Assembly (NCBI RefSeq): GCF_012273515.2 | Contig: NZ_CP050975.2 | Span: 4,402,001 to 4,466,000 of the forward strand | From: Streptomyces sp. RPA4-2 | GTDB lineage: Bacteria > Actinomycetota > Actinomycetes > Streptomycetales > Streptomycetaceae | Length of the DNA: 64,000 nucleotides | Reading direction: 5' to 3' | Shown here: positions 31,561 through 40,059 of the stretch, piece by piece | Position numbering within the stretch: position 1 is the stretch's first letter | How the letters are laid out: every line of letters begins with the position of its first letter | Made by a program: the position numbers and the translations under genes | The notes under the pieces: generated by a model | What the model was told of the DNA's origin: nothing | The model's database searches: none | Seen by the model: only the letters and a program-made list of their open reading frames with translations

Positions 31561-31566
31561 GGCGGA

Positions 31567-31618
31567 AGTATCGCATGGCTCGCTTGGCGTTGAAGTCCTT
31601 CTAGGTGTAGAGTTCAAC
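31567..31618. promoter_or_regulatory. Divergent promoters and putative MarR operator
   Basis: Inverted repeat GTTGAA (31589-31594) / TTCAAC (31613-31618) overlaps the plus-strand promoter TTGGCG (31584-31589), 18 bases, TAGAGT (31608-31613). On the minus strand the same half-site gives TTCAAC, 16 bases, GATACT (31567-31572) for marR. A repressor bound here would block both genes. Confidence 0.6.
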
Positions 31619-31642
31619 TTCTAACTTTAGCTTCGAAGTCTT

Positions 31643-31673
31643 CAGGCTTGCACCCTTGCGGGGTGCGGGCCTG
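31643..31673 (+). terminator. Terminator-like hairpin in the MFS 5' leader
   Basis: A 13-bp stem with two G-U pairs (31643-31655 with 31661-31673, loop TTGCG) followed by TTTCTTC. It lies after the promoter and 26 bases before the MFS start, in the sense direction. It looks like an attenuator or a hairpin that masks the start region. Confidence 0.55.
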
Positions 31674-31699
31674 TTTCTTCGCGACCAAGGCAGGTGAAA

Positions 31700-32986
31700 G
31701 TGACCAGGGCGATGGGCGCAGCGATGCGCCGGATCCACGTAGGCAACGCACTCGGAGCGTTCGGGCTCGGCTTTACCGTCCCCTTCCTCTATGTCTATGT
31801 GGCGCAGGTGCGGGGACTCGGCTCCATGACGGCGGGCGTCGTGCTCGCCGTCTTCGCCGTGGCCGCGCTCGTGGTGCTGCCGTTCGCCGGGCGCGCCATC
31901 GTCCGGCGCGGTCCGCTGCCGGTCCTGCTCACCGCCCTGGCCACCGCCGCCCTCGGAGCGCTGAGCCTGGGGCTCGCGAGCAGCGCCACGACCGTGGTGC
32001 TGTCGGCGGCCGCGCTCGGTGCCGGGCAGGCCGTGATGCAGCCGGCGCTGGCGACGATGATCGTGGACTTCTCCACCGCGGACACCCGTTCGCGCGCCTT
32101 CGCCACACAGTTCTTCCTGCAGAACCTCGGGCTCGGGGTCGGTGGTCTGATCGGCGGCCACATCGTCGACACGACCCGGGCGGGTTCCTTCACGCTGCTG
32201 TTCGGGATCGAGTCGGCGATGTTCCTGGTGCTCGCCGTGATCATGGCGACGGTGCGGATGCCGCGCGCTCCGCGGATCCGGGACGAGGCACCGCAGGCCG
32301 ACGGCGGCACGTGGAAGCAGCTGCTCGGCAACCGGGCCATGGTGCAGCTGTCCGTGCTGGGCTTCGTACTGTTCTTCGCCTGCTACGGGCAGTTCGAGTC
32401 GGGGCTCTCCGCGTACGGCGTCGAGGCGGCCGGGATCTCCACCTCCGCGCTCGGTACGGCGATGGCGGCGAACACGGCGATGATCGTGGTGGCGCAGTTC
32501 GCGGTGCTGAAGCTCGTCGAGCGCCGGAAGCGGTCCCGGGTGATCGCCGCGGTGGGGCTCATCTGGGCCGTGGCCTGGGTCGCGGCCGGGTACGCGGGCC
32601 TCGGGCACGGCAGCCGGACCATGGCGACGGCCGCGTTCGTCTCGACGTACGCGCTCTTCGGTCTCGGCGAGGCGATGCTGTCGCCGACCGTCGCGCCGCT
32701 GGTCGCCGATCTGGCACCGGCGGGTCTCGCGGGGCAGTACAACTCCGCCTTCGCCCTGGTGAAGCAGCTCGCGCTGGCCATCGGTCCGGCGGTGGGCGGG
32801 CCGATGGGGGCCTCGCTGCACGGCCCTTATGTCGTGACGTTCCTGCTGTTCTCGCTGGGCATCACGTTCCTGGCAGTGCGGCTCGGGCGGCAGCTCAGTC
32901 CGGTGCAGGACCAGCCGTGGCTGGCGAGGAGCAGGGTGGTCGCTCAGGGCGGGGCGACGGCGGAGCCGGTGGCCGCGAACGCCTGA
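31700..32986 (+). CDS. MFS transporter (drug-efflux type)
   Basis: A 428-residue major facilitator with 12 predicted membrane helices. The A-motif region between helices 2 and 3 reads PFAGRAIVRRGPLPVL (R-R-G form). The central cytoplasmic loop lies near residues 185-205. The GTG at 31700 has AAGG nine bases before it; the GTG at 31694 and the ATG at 31712 are alternatives. Divergent from a MarR regulator, which suggests efflux of a toxic compound. Substrate unknown. Confidence 0.9.
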   Translation: MTRAMGAAMRRIHVGNALGAFGLGFTVPFLYVYVAQVRGLGSMTAGVVLAVFAVAALVVLPFAGRAIVRRGPLPVLLTALATAALGALSLGLASSATTVVLSAAALGAGQAVMQPALATMIVDFSTADTRSRAFATQFFLQNLGLGVGGLIGGHIVDTTRAGSFTLLFGIESAMFLVLAVIMATVRMPRAPRIRDEAPQADGGTWKQLLGNRAMVQLSVLGFVLFFACYGQFESGLSAYGVEAAGISTSALGTAMAANTAMIVVAQFAVLKLVERRKRSRVIAAVGLIWAVAWVAAGYAGLGHGSRTMATAAFVSTYALFGLGEAMLSPTVAPLVADLAPAGLAGQYNSAFALVKQLALAIGPAVGGPMGASLHGPYVVTFLLFSLGITFLAVRLGRQLSPVQDQPWLARSRVVAQGGATAEPVAANA

Positions 32987-33003
32987 CGAACGACGCGGAC
33001 GCC

Positions 33004-33034
33004 GGGCCGTCACCACTTCCTGTGGTGGCGGCCC
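33004..33034. terminator. Terminator between convergent MFS and SpoIIE genes
   Basis: A 13-bp stem (33004-33016 with 33022-33034) with one G-T pair and a five-base loop, 17 bases after the MFS stop. It may serve both directions. Confidence 0.8.
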
Positions 33035-33078
33035 AGTCGTCTGCGTTCTGTGGGACTTCCGGCGGGGGGAGTTCCGGT

Positions 33079-34734
33079 TCAGGGGGTGGTGCGAGGGAGT
33101 GCGAACTCGCACCACACGGCCTTTCCGCCGCCGGGAGTGCGTCTGGAGCCCCAGCCGGAGGCGATCGTGGCGACGATCGCGATGCCCCGGCCGGCCTCGT
33201 CCGCGGGTTCGGCGCGGCGGCGGCGCGGGAGGTGGTCGTCGCCGTCGGTGACCTCGATGATCAGCCGGCGGTCGGTGCGGCGCAGCCGCAGACGCATCGG
33301 CGGGGTGCCGTGCTGCAGGGAGTTGGCGACGAGTTCGCTGGTGGCGAGGACGCCCAGGTCGTGCAGGTCCGGAGGGAAGCGCCAGCTCGTCAGGACGCCG
33401 GAGGCGAAGGCCCGCGCGCGGGGAGCGGCTTCCACCCCGCCCAGCAGTTCCAGCGCGGCGTTGCGGAAGAGCTCGCCGTCGGGGCCCGTGCGGGCCGGGT
33501 GCTGGAGGACCAGGACCGCCACGTCGTCGTCGTGGTCCGCGGTGACGCCCGCCGAGCGGACGAGACGGTCGCAGACGACCTGGGGTGTGCCGGTGGCGCC
33601 GGCGAGGGCGCGCTCCAGGGCGGCGATGCCCTCGTCGAGGTCCTCGTTGCGGCGCTCCACCAGACCGTCGGTGTAGAGGACGGCCGTCGAGCCGGGTCCC
33701 AGTGGGACCGAGCCCGACGCGTGCATCCAGCCTCCGGTGCCCAGGGGCGGTCCGGTGGGTTCGTCGGCCCGCAGCACGGTGCCGTTCTCGTCGCGTACGA
33801 GGATCGGGAGGTGGCCCGCCGACGCGTACACGAGCCGGCCCTCGTTGGGGTCGTGGACGGCGTACGCGCAGGTGGCGATCTGGTTGGCGTCGATCTCGGT
33901 GGCCAGTCCGTCGAGGAGCTGGAGCACCTCGTGCGGGGGCAGGTCGAGGCGGGCGTACGCGCGCACGGCGGTGCGCAGCTGGCCCATGACGGCCGCGGCC
34001 CGCACCCCCCGTCCCATCACGTCGCCGATGACCAGGGCCGTGCGGCCGCCGCCGAGGGTGATCACGTCGTACCAGTCGCCGCCGACCGCTGCCTCGGTGC
34101 CGCCGGGCTGGTAGGTGGCGGCGACACGCAGGTCGTCGGGCTCCTCCAGTTCCTGGGGGAGCAGGGAGCGCTGGAGGGTGACTGCGGTCTCGCGCTGGCG
34201 GCGCTCGCTGGCGCGCAGCCGCTCGGCCGCCTCGGCGTGGTCGGTGACGTCGGTGGCGAAGATCAGGACGCCGCCGTCGGGGCCGTCCGGGGTGGCGTCG
34301 ACGGGCGTGCAGGTGAAGGTGTACGAGCGGCCGCCGGGCGCCTTGCGGGACTTGACGGTGCGGGGCTTGGCGCTGCGCAGGACCTGGTCGAGGAGCGGGA
34401 GCAGGCCGATCTCCGCGAGCTCGGGGAGCGCCTCGGCCGCGGGCTCGCCGACGGGACGGGCGCCGAAGGCGGCCGCGTAGGCGTCGTTGACGTAGGCGAG
34501 GCGGTGGTCGGGGCCGTGCACGAGGGCGACGAGGGCCGGTACGCGGTCGAGGACCTCGCGTACGGGGAGGTCGTCGACGGCGGGGACGGGCTGCTGGTCG
34601 TCGGTCAGCCGCTCGGCGCGGGCCGCGGGCACGGCCCCATCACCTCGCCGGTCCGGGGAGGCCATGTGCTCGGTCCGCGCTGCGGCGCGGCGCTGCGTTC
34701 CGGGGAGCCGGGCGCTCCAGCGCGTGAAATTCAC
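33079..34734 (-). CDS. PAS - SpoIIE phosphatase - HATPase protein
   Basis: A 551-residue signalling protein. A PAS domain lies at about 50-165 (LVALVHGPDHRLAYVNDAYA). A SpoIIE/RsbU-type PP2C phosphatase follows at about 195-400, with metal residues in GGDWYDV, IGDVMGRG, DGL and DHDDDVAVLVL. An RsbW-like HATPase_c domain ends the protein at about 420-545 (ELVANSLQHGTPPMRLRL). Such proteins dephosphorylate anti-anti-sigma factors, and the ATPase part can bind or phosphorylate them. The GTG at 34734 follows AAGGA. The PAS domain suggests sensing of a ligand or redox state. Confidence 0.93.
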   Translation of the reverse strand: MNFTRWSARLPGTQRRAAARTEHMASPDRRGDGAVPAARAERLTDDQQPVPAVDDLPVREVLDRVPALVALVHGPDHRLAYVNDAYAAAFGARPVGEPAAEALPELAEIGLLPLLDQVLRSAKPRTVKSRKAPGGRSYTFTCTPVDATPDGPDGGVLIFATDVTDHAEAAERLRASERRQRETAVTLQRSLLPQELEEPDDLRVAATYQPGGTEAAVGGDWYDVITLGGGRTALVIGDVMGRGVRAAAVMGQLRTAVRAYARLDLPPHEVLQLLDGLATEIDANQIATCAYAVHDPNEGRLVYASAGHLPILVRDENGTVLRADEPTGPPLGTGGWMHASGSVPLGPGSTAVLYTDGLVERRNEDLDEGIAALERALAGATGTPQVVCDRLVRSAGVTADHDDDVAVLVLQHPARTGPDGELFRNAALELLGGVEAAPRARAFASGVLTSWRFPPDLHDLGVLATSELVANSLQHGTPPMRLRLRRTDRRLIIEVTDGDDHLPRRRRAEPADEAGRGIAIVATIASGWGSRRTPGGGKAVWCEFALPRTTP

Positions 34735-34976
34735 CGAATCCTTGCCTCGTGATCCTTGCCTGGTGGTGGTCGTCTCCGGTCGGCTCCGGATCCGGTCGGG
34801 GTCGGCCCGCGGCGCGGTCGCCGAGGGCTCGCGTCCCCTGGGGGTGCGGCGCTTGGGAAGAAGCCTCGTGGGTGCGGAGAGCGGGCGGTCGGGCCGCCCG
34901 AGGTCGTGGACCAGTCTGGCCGACCGGACCGACATCCGTCAGACGCCTGCCTGATCGGTGGAGTTCCTGGGTCCGG

Positions 34977-36353
34977 TCAGGACGACCCCTTCGGGTCGAG
35001 CTTCGGGTCGATCGGATGTTTTCCACCGGCCGCGAGTTCGAACTCCGCTCGGGGGTGTTCGAGGGATCCGAGGGACACGATCTCCCTTTTGAAGACTCCC
35101 GCCAAGGTCCATTCGGCGAGTACGCGGGCCTTGCGGTTGAAGGTCGGGACCCTGCTGAGGTGGTAGACGCGGTGCATGAACCAAGCAGGATAGCCCTTCA
35201 GCTTTCGGCCGTAGACGTGTGCGACGCCCTTGTGCAGTCCCAGGGACGCGACCGAGCCGACGTACTTGTGGGAGTACGTCTCGAGCGGTTCGCCGCGCAG
35301 GGAGTGCGCGATGTTGTCCCCGAGGACGCCGGCCTGGCGCACCGCGTGCTGGGCGTTGGGCGCGGTCTCCGTGCCGGTCTCCGCGGCGGTGACGTCGGGG
35401 ACGGCGGCGGCGTCTCCCGCGGCCCACGCGTGCGGGGCACCCTCGACGGTGAGCTGGGGCGTGCACCGGAGGCGGCCGCGCGCGTTCAGCGGCAGGTCGG
35501 TCGCGGCGAGCACCGGGTGCGGCTTCACTCCGGCGGTCCACACGACCGTACGGGTGGGGAAGCGGGCGCCGTCACTGAGGACGGCGATCCGGTCCGCGCA
35601 GGAGTCGAGGCGTGTCTTGAGGCGTACGTCGATGTTGCGGCGGCGCAGCTGGGTGATCGTGTAGGTGCCCATCTCCTCGCCGACCTCGGGCAGGATGCGG
35701 TCGGAGGCCTCGACGAGGATCCACTTCATGTCCTCGGGTTCGATGTTGTGGTAGTACCGCGCGGTGTAGCGGGCCATGTCCTCCAGTTCGCCGAGTGCCT
35801 CGACGCCCGCGTATCCGCCTCCTACGAAGACGAAGGTCAGAGCCGCGTCACGGATCGCGGGGTCGCGGGTGGAGGAGGCGATGTCCATCTGTTCGATGAC
35901 GTGGTTGCGCAGGCCGATGGCCTCCTCGACGGTCTTGAAGCCGATGGCGAAGTCGGCGAGACCGGGGATCGGGAGGGCGCGCGAGATCGAGCCGGGGGCG
36001 AGGACGAGTTCGTCGTAGGTGAGCTGTTCCGTGCCCCCGCCTTCCTCGGTGGCGAGCGTGCCGAGGGTCGCGGTGCGCCGGGCGTGGTCGATGGAGCGGG
36101 CTTCGCCGATGACGATCCGGCACTGGCCGAGGACCCGGCGCAGCGGGACGACCACATGGCGCGGGGAGATCGAGCCGGCGGCCGCTTCGGGAAGGAACGG
36201 CTGATACGTCATGTAGGGGTCGGGCGAGACCACGACCAGCTCGACCTCACCCCGTTTAAGTTCCGACTTCAACTTCCGCTGGAGACGGAGGGCGGTGTAC
36301 ATCCCGACGTAGCCGCCGCCGACGATGAGAATGCGCACAGGTTCCTTCACCAT
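34977..36353 (-). CDS. ndh: Type II NADH dehydrogenase (NDH-2-like)
   Basis: A 458-residue FAD enzyme that passes electrons from NADH to quinone without pumping protons. The FAD-binding ILIVGGGYVGMYTALRL is at the N-terminus and the NAD-binding TFVFVGGGYAGVEALGELED near 170. The second FAD contact is WAAGDAAAVPDV near 310. The C-terminal part contains SVASLGLHKGVAHVYGRKL and an amphipathic end typical of membrane attachment. The ATG at 36353 is chosen because the glycine motif starts 12 residues later. It is divergent from the TetR gene. Confidence 0.9.
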   Translation of the reverse strand: MVKEPVRILIVGGGYVGMYTALRLQRKLKSELKRGEVELVVVSPDPYMTYQPFLPEAAAGSISPRHVVVPLRRVLGQCRIVIGEARSIDHARRTATLGTLATEEGGGTEQLTYDELVLAPGSISRALPIPGLADFAIGFKTVEEAIGLRNHVIEQMDIASSTRDPAIRDAALTFVFVGGGYAGVEALGELEDMARYTARYYHNIEPEDMKWILVEASDRILPEVGEEMGTYTITQLRRRNIDVRLKTRLDSCADRIAVLSDGARFPTRTVVWTAGVKPHPVLAATDLPLNARGRLRCTPQLTVEGAPHAWAAGDAAAVPDVTAAETGTETAPNAQHAVRQAGVLGDNIAHSLRGEPLETYSHKYVGSVASLGLHKGVAHVYGRKLKGYPAWFMHRVYHLSRVPTFNRKARVLAEWTLAGVFKREIVSLGSLEHPRAEFELAAGGKHPIDPKLDPKGSS

Positions 36354-36726
36354 CCCATGACGCACCCAGCTCTGGAGTTTGTCCACAGCCTCGACAATTT
36401 GTGTGACCGGCCGCCGTGAACGCGGAGGGATGGCCGATTTGCCGGACTGCGAAGGAAATTCGCAGGTCAGCGCGGGCGGGTGGGGGGTGCGGAGGGGGCG
36501 CAACCGGGAGGTATCCGACCCGTACTCCGATCGGGGGGCGCTCCGTGCGGAACCTGCCCCTTCTGAATTGACCCCCACTCAACTATGTTCGTGTGTCGAC
36601 GGGGTGTAGGGGGATGTGCTGGACGAGTCCGCGCGGCGGGTTCGGGAATCAGGCTTGTTCCGCTCGCTCCGCCTTCCAATGGCGGGGGAGTCTCCGGGGG
36701 GAGACGTCATTACCGGGGGAACGCTT
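36354..36726. promoter_or_regulatory. Divergent ndh / tetR intergenic region with palindrome
   Basis: Contains a perfect inverted repeat CTGCGAA - GGAAA - TTCGCAG at 36447-36465, about 95 bases before ndh. A short hairpin GTCTCC/GGAGAC lies around 36688-36704 in the tetR leader. No Rex-type site was found despite the ndh gene. The palindrome is a candidate operator. Confidence 0.5.
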
Positions 36727-37491
36727 ATGCACATTCAGGACTCTCATTGGTCTTCCGCGCCTGCCATCGCATCCGGTGGCACGGTCGGCGCGGCAGCGGG
36801 CGGCAACGGCCGTGGTCCGGGAGACGGATCACGGACGGCGCCGCTGCGCGTGGACGCACAGCGCAATCTGGAACACGTACTGCGCGCGGCGCGCGAGGTC
36901 TTCGGCGAGCTGGGATACGGCGCGCCGATGGAGGACGTCGCGCGGCGCGCCCGGGTCGGTGTCGGCACGGTGTACCGGCGCTTCCCGAGCAAGGACGTCC
37001 TGGTGCGCCGGATAGCCGAGGAGGAGACCTCCCGGCTGACCGACCAGGCACGCACGGCGCTCGGCCAGGAGGACGAACCGTGGTCGGCGCTCTCGCGCTT
37101 CCTGCGGACGTCGGTGGCCTCGGGCGCGGGACGGCTGCTGCCGCCGCAGATCCTGCGTGTCGGTGTCGCGGAGGACGAGCCCGCCGCGGACGAGGCACGG
37201 GTGCCGCAGCAGCGCTCCCAACTCGGCGCCGAACTCAGGCTCGTCGAGCAGCGGCCCACGCCCGAGAACGTGGTCGACGACGCCGGTGCGACCGCGCTGC
37301 TCGACGTGGTGGGCCGGCTGGTGGACCGGGCACGTGCGGCGGGCGAGCTGCGCACGGACGTGACCGTGGCGGACGTACTGCTGGTGATCGCCACGGCGGC
37401 GCCCTCGCTTCCTGACGCCGCTCAGCAGGCCGCGGCCTCGGCCCGGTTGCTGGACATCCTGCTGGAGGGGCTGCGCTCGCGTCCGGCGTGA
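36727..37491 (+). CDS. atrA: TetR-family regulator, probable AtrA
   Basis: A 254-residue TetR regulator. The HTH domain is at about 40-90 (LRAAREVFGELGYGAPMEDV, then VGVGTVYRRFPSKDVLVRRI), preceded by a Gly-rich leader beginning MHIQDSHWSSAPAIASGG. The C-terminal ligand domain is helical. Divergent orientation to an ndh gene matches what I recall for atrA (SCO4118), which activates actII-ORF4 in S. coelicolor and affects antibiotic and N-acetylglucosamine genes. The TetR call is secure; the AtrA identity rests on context and memory. The ATG follows GGGGGA. Confidence 0.85.
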   Translation: MHIQDSHWSSAPAIASGGTVGAAAGGNGRGPGDGSRTAPLRVDAQRNLEHVLRAAREVFGELGYGAPMEDVARRARVGVGTVYRRFPSKDVLVRRIAEEETSRLTDQARTALGQEDEPWSALSRFLRTSVASGAGRLLPPQILRVGVAEDEPAADEARVPQQRSQLGAELRLVEQRPTPENVVDDAGATALLDVVGRLVDRARAAGELRTDVTVADVLLVIATAAPSLPDAAQQAAASARLLDILLEGLRSRPA

Positions 37492-38004
37492 GCGGCCTCG
37501 GACCGGTCCGGCAGGACCGACCGTTCCGGCAGCGGCCGGCCCTTCCCGCGGCGGTGGACCACCGAACGCGGGCGCACCGGCACGCACGCCGTGGACACGC
37601 GCCGTAGACACACCCGATGAGCGGCGCCCGCACCACCCGCACCACCGGCACGGCCGCACCGCCCGCACATCCGTACCGCCCGCATATCCGCGCCCCCCGT
37701 GGCACCCGTACCGCCCACGCCGCCCGTGCCACCCGCCTCGTCGGGTGGTGCGGGCGCTGCGCGTTCCACGAACGGCATGGGCGGCACACGACGCGGGACA
37801 TATCACGACATACTGCCCATAGCGGCAACTCCCCTGTCGGATGCAGTTATTGACTATTCCCCAAACGGGTGACCGCTAGAGCTGTCGTGCGGCAAAACCC
37901 CACGGACGAGTGGTTGGTCCGTGGGGCGCGGTCCCGCCCCTGAAGCGTGTGGCAATCTGTCCCGGTATTCGGGTCCGAGTGTGTGCAGGCGGGGGCTTTC
38001 CGCG
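37492..38004. other. 513-base intergenic region with hairpin
   Basis: The first 300 bases are low-complexity, with imperfect CCGCACCACC/CGTACCGCC repeats and no convincing gene on either strand. A perfect 10-bp stem (37898-37907 with 37917-37926) lies about 80 bases before the sigma-factor start. It could end the tetR transcript or sit in the sigma leader. Confidence 0.5.
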
Positions 38005-39988
38005 ATGAGCGTTGACGGGCGGGACGAGTCACTCGGTGACGGCGGCGCGGAGGCGGGCGGCCTGCCCTCGCAGCAGGTCCCCAGCCAGGGCGGACCCCCG
38101 GGAGACAGCCTGGGCCCCTCCGGCCCCCGAGGCCCTCCGGCGCCCCGAACCTCCCGAGCCCCTCCGGCAACTCCCAGGGCACCCCCGGCGATCCCAGCGT
38201 CCCGGCGCAACGCGACCGCTTCGATCCGCGGGACGTCAGCGGCGTCCTGCCGCCCCCGGTCGAACCTCCGCCGTCCGACACCGATCTGATCGGACGCATG
38301 CGCTCGGGCGACGACACCGCGTACGAGGCGCTGTACCGCCGTCACGCGGAGGCCGTCCGCCGTTACGCCCGTACCTGCTGCCGGGACGCGCACACCGCGG
38401 ACGACCTGACCGCCGAGGTGTTCGCCCGCATGCTCCAGGCGGTGCGCGGCGGCCACGGCCCCGAGCACGCCGTACGCGCGTATCTGCTGACGACGGTCCG
38501 CCGGGTCGCCGCGAACTGGACGAAGTCCGCGAAGCGGGAGCAACTGGTCGACGATTTCGCGGTGTTCGCCGCACAGGCCGTGCGCGGTGCCGAGGTCTCC
38601 GACGGCGACACGCTCGACCTCGGCGCGGACGCGCGCGCGATGCACGAGGCCGAACAGTCGATGGCCATGCAGGCGTTCCGCTCGCTGCCGGAGCGCTGGC
38701 AGGCCGTGCTGTGGCACACGGAGGTCGAGGACGAGTCACCGAGCGAGGTCGCCACCCTCTTCGGGCTGGACGCCAACGGCACCCGTGTCCTCGCCAGCCG
38801 CGCCCGCGAAGGCCTCAAGCAGGCCTACCTCCAGGCGCATGTGAGCGCCACGCTCACCCGGGACGAGGAGTGCGCGCGCTACGCCGACCGGCTCGGCGCC
38901 TACGCCCGGGGCGGGCTGCGCACCCGGGCCGAGCGCGGGCTGCGCAAACACTTGGAGGAGTGCGCCAAGTGCCGGCTCGCCGCGGGCCAGATCAAGGAGG
39001 TCGCCAGCGGTATCCCGGCGGTCGTGCCGGTCGCGGTCATCGGCTGGTTCGGCGCCGCCGGGTACGCGAAGGCCGTCGCGCTCATCGCCGGTGGTGCCGG
39101 AGCGGGCGCGGCGGGAGCGGCCGCCGCGGCAGGCGGCTCCGGCGGAGCGGGCGCGGGGGGCGGCGCGGCGGTCTCCGAGGGGCTCGGGGCGCCGGTCAAG
39201 GCCGGGATCGCGGCGGGCGTCGTCGCGGTGGCCGCCGCGGCGGTCGCACTCGCCCTGGCTTAAGCAACGAGAGCGGCGCCAAAAAACCCGAGGCCAGGCC
39301 CGCCGCGTCGCCCGCAGTCGAAGCACCGCCCCGGCCACCGGCGCTCCCGCCGTCGAAGAGGCCCGCGCCGCAGCAGTCGGTGGCGGCCACCGCGCCCGCC
39401 CGCGCCGCCGCCCCGGCACCGAAGCCCACCCCGAAACCCGCGCCCGACCCGTCCCCCGCCCCCACGGAGGCGAAGCCGGAACCCGCTCCGAGCCCCACTC
39501 CGCCGCTGCCGCCGCCCCCGGACCCGACACCCAGCCCGACGCCGACGCCCGCGCCGGTCGTCTACCAGTGGAACGAGCTGCGCTACGGCATCACCGGCGA
39601 CCACACCCGGCCCGAGATGCGGCTCGGCGAGAGCAGCTGGGTCTGGCAGCGATGGGGGATGTCGGTCTCGGACCAGCGGTACGCGCACGGGGTGACCGTC
39701 CACGGCACGTCCTCCGTCACCATCGACCTCAACCGCAGCTGCTCGGCGTACGAGGCTCAGGTCGGCGTCGACGACCTGACGATGGGCCTGGGCCGGGTCA
39801 GCTTCTCCGTCTACGCCGACGGAGCACGCCTGTGGCGGTCGCCGCTGGTCAAGGGCGGCGACCGGACGATCCCCGTCCGGGTGAATCTCAACGGCCGGAG
39901 GACGATCCGGCTCGTCGTGGAACCGCACACGCCGTTCGACTCGGTGGCGCTGGCGGACTGGGCGGAATCGAAGTTCGAGTGCCAGTGA
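38005..39988 (+). pseudogene. ECF-like sigma factor fused to TM segment and NPCBM-type domain, frameshifted twice
   Basis: Three consecutive reading frames together encode one protein of about 660 residues. Frame one runs from the ATG at 38005 (MSVDGRDESLGDGGAEAGG, Pro/Gly-rich). Frame two, entered somewhere in 38095-38160, holds the sigma core, a zinc-finger-like HLEECAKC anti-sigma-type segment and a membrane helix, and stops at 39263. Frame three, entered at about 39260, carries a long Pro-rich linker and then a C-terminal domain (ELRYGITGDHTRPEMRLGES to WAESKFECQ). That domain resembles the NPCBM carbohydrate-binding family. Each shift corresponds to one missing base. It is either a decayed gene or an intact one with two sequencing indels. 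Confidence 0.75.
38298..39263 (+). CDS. Sigma-factor core reading frame of the broken gene
   Basis: This is the longest uninterrupted piece (321 residues from the ATG at 38298; in-frame coding continues upstream to about 38150). Region 2 is seen as AYEALYRRHAEAVRRYART and DDLTAEVFARMLQA, and region 4 as SEVATLFGLDANGTRVLASRAREGL. After region 4 comes DEECARYADRLGAYARGG with HLEECAKCRLAAGQ, a zinc-finger anti-sigma-like segment, and then Ala/Gly-rich membrane helices. A sigma factor tethered to the membrane by its own C-terminus is unusual. Confidence 0.8.
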   Translation: MRSGDDTAYEALYRRHAEAVRRYARTCCRDAHTADDLTAEVFARMLQAVRGGHGPEHAVRAYLLTTVRRVAANWTKSAKREQLVDDFAVFAAQAVRGAEVSDGDTLDLGADARAMHEAEQSMAMQAFRSLPERWQAVLWHTEVEDESPSEVATLFGLDANGTRVLASRAREGLKQAYLQAHVSATLTRDEECARYADRLGAYARGGLRTRAERGLRKHLEECAKCRLAAGQIKEVASGIPAVVPVAVIGWFGAAGYAKAVALIAGGAGAGAAGAAAAAGGSGGAGAGGGAAVSEGLGAPVKAGIAAGVVAVAAAAVALALA

Positions 39989-40059
39989 GCCCCGCAGCAC
40001 GGTGAGCCGCACCGGGAGCCGCCCGGTGAGCCGCCCCGGCCCCACCGGCGGGGCCGGGG

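Noticed and set aside
31648..34752. 1034-residue plus-strand open frame across MFS and SpoIIE genes
   Set aside because: It is the GC-biased alternative frame of two real genes, with Arg/Gly/Ala-rich sequence and no domain.
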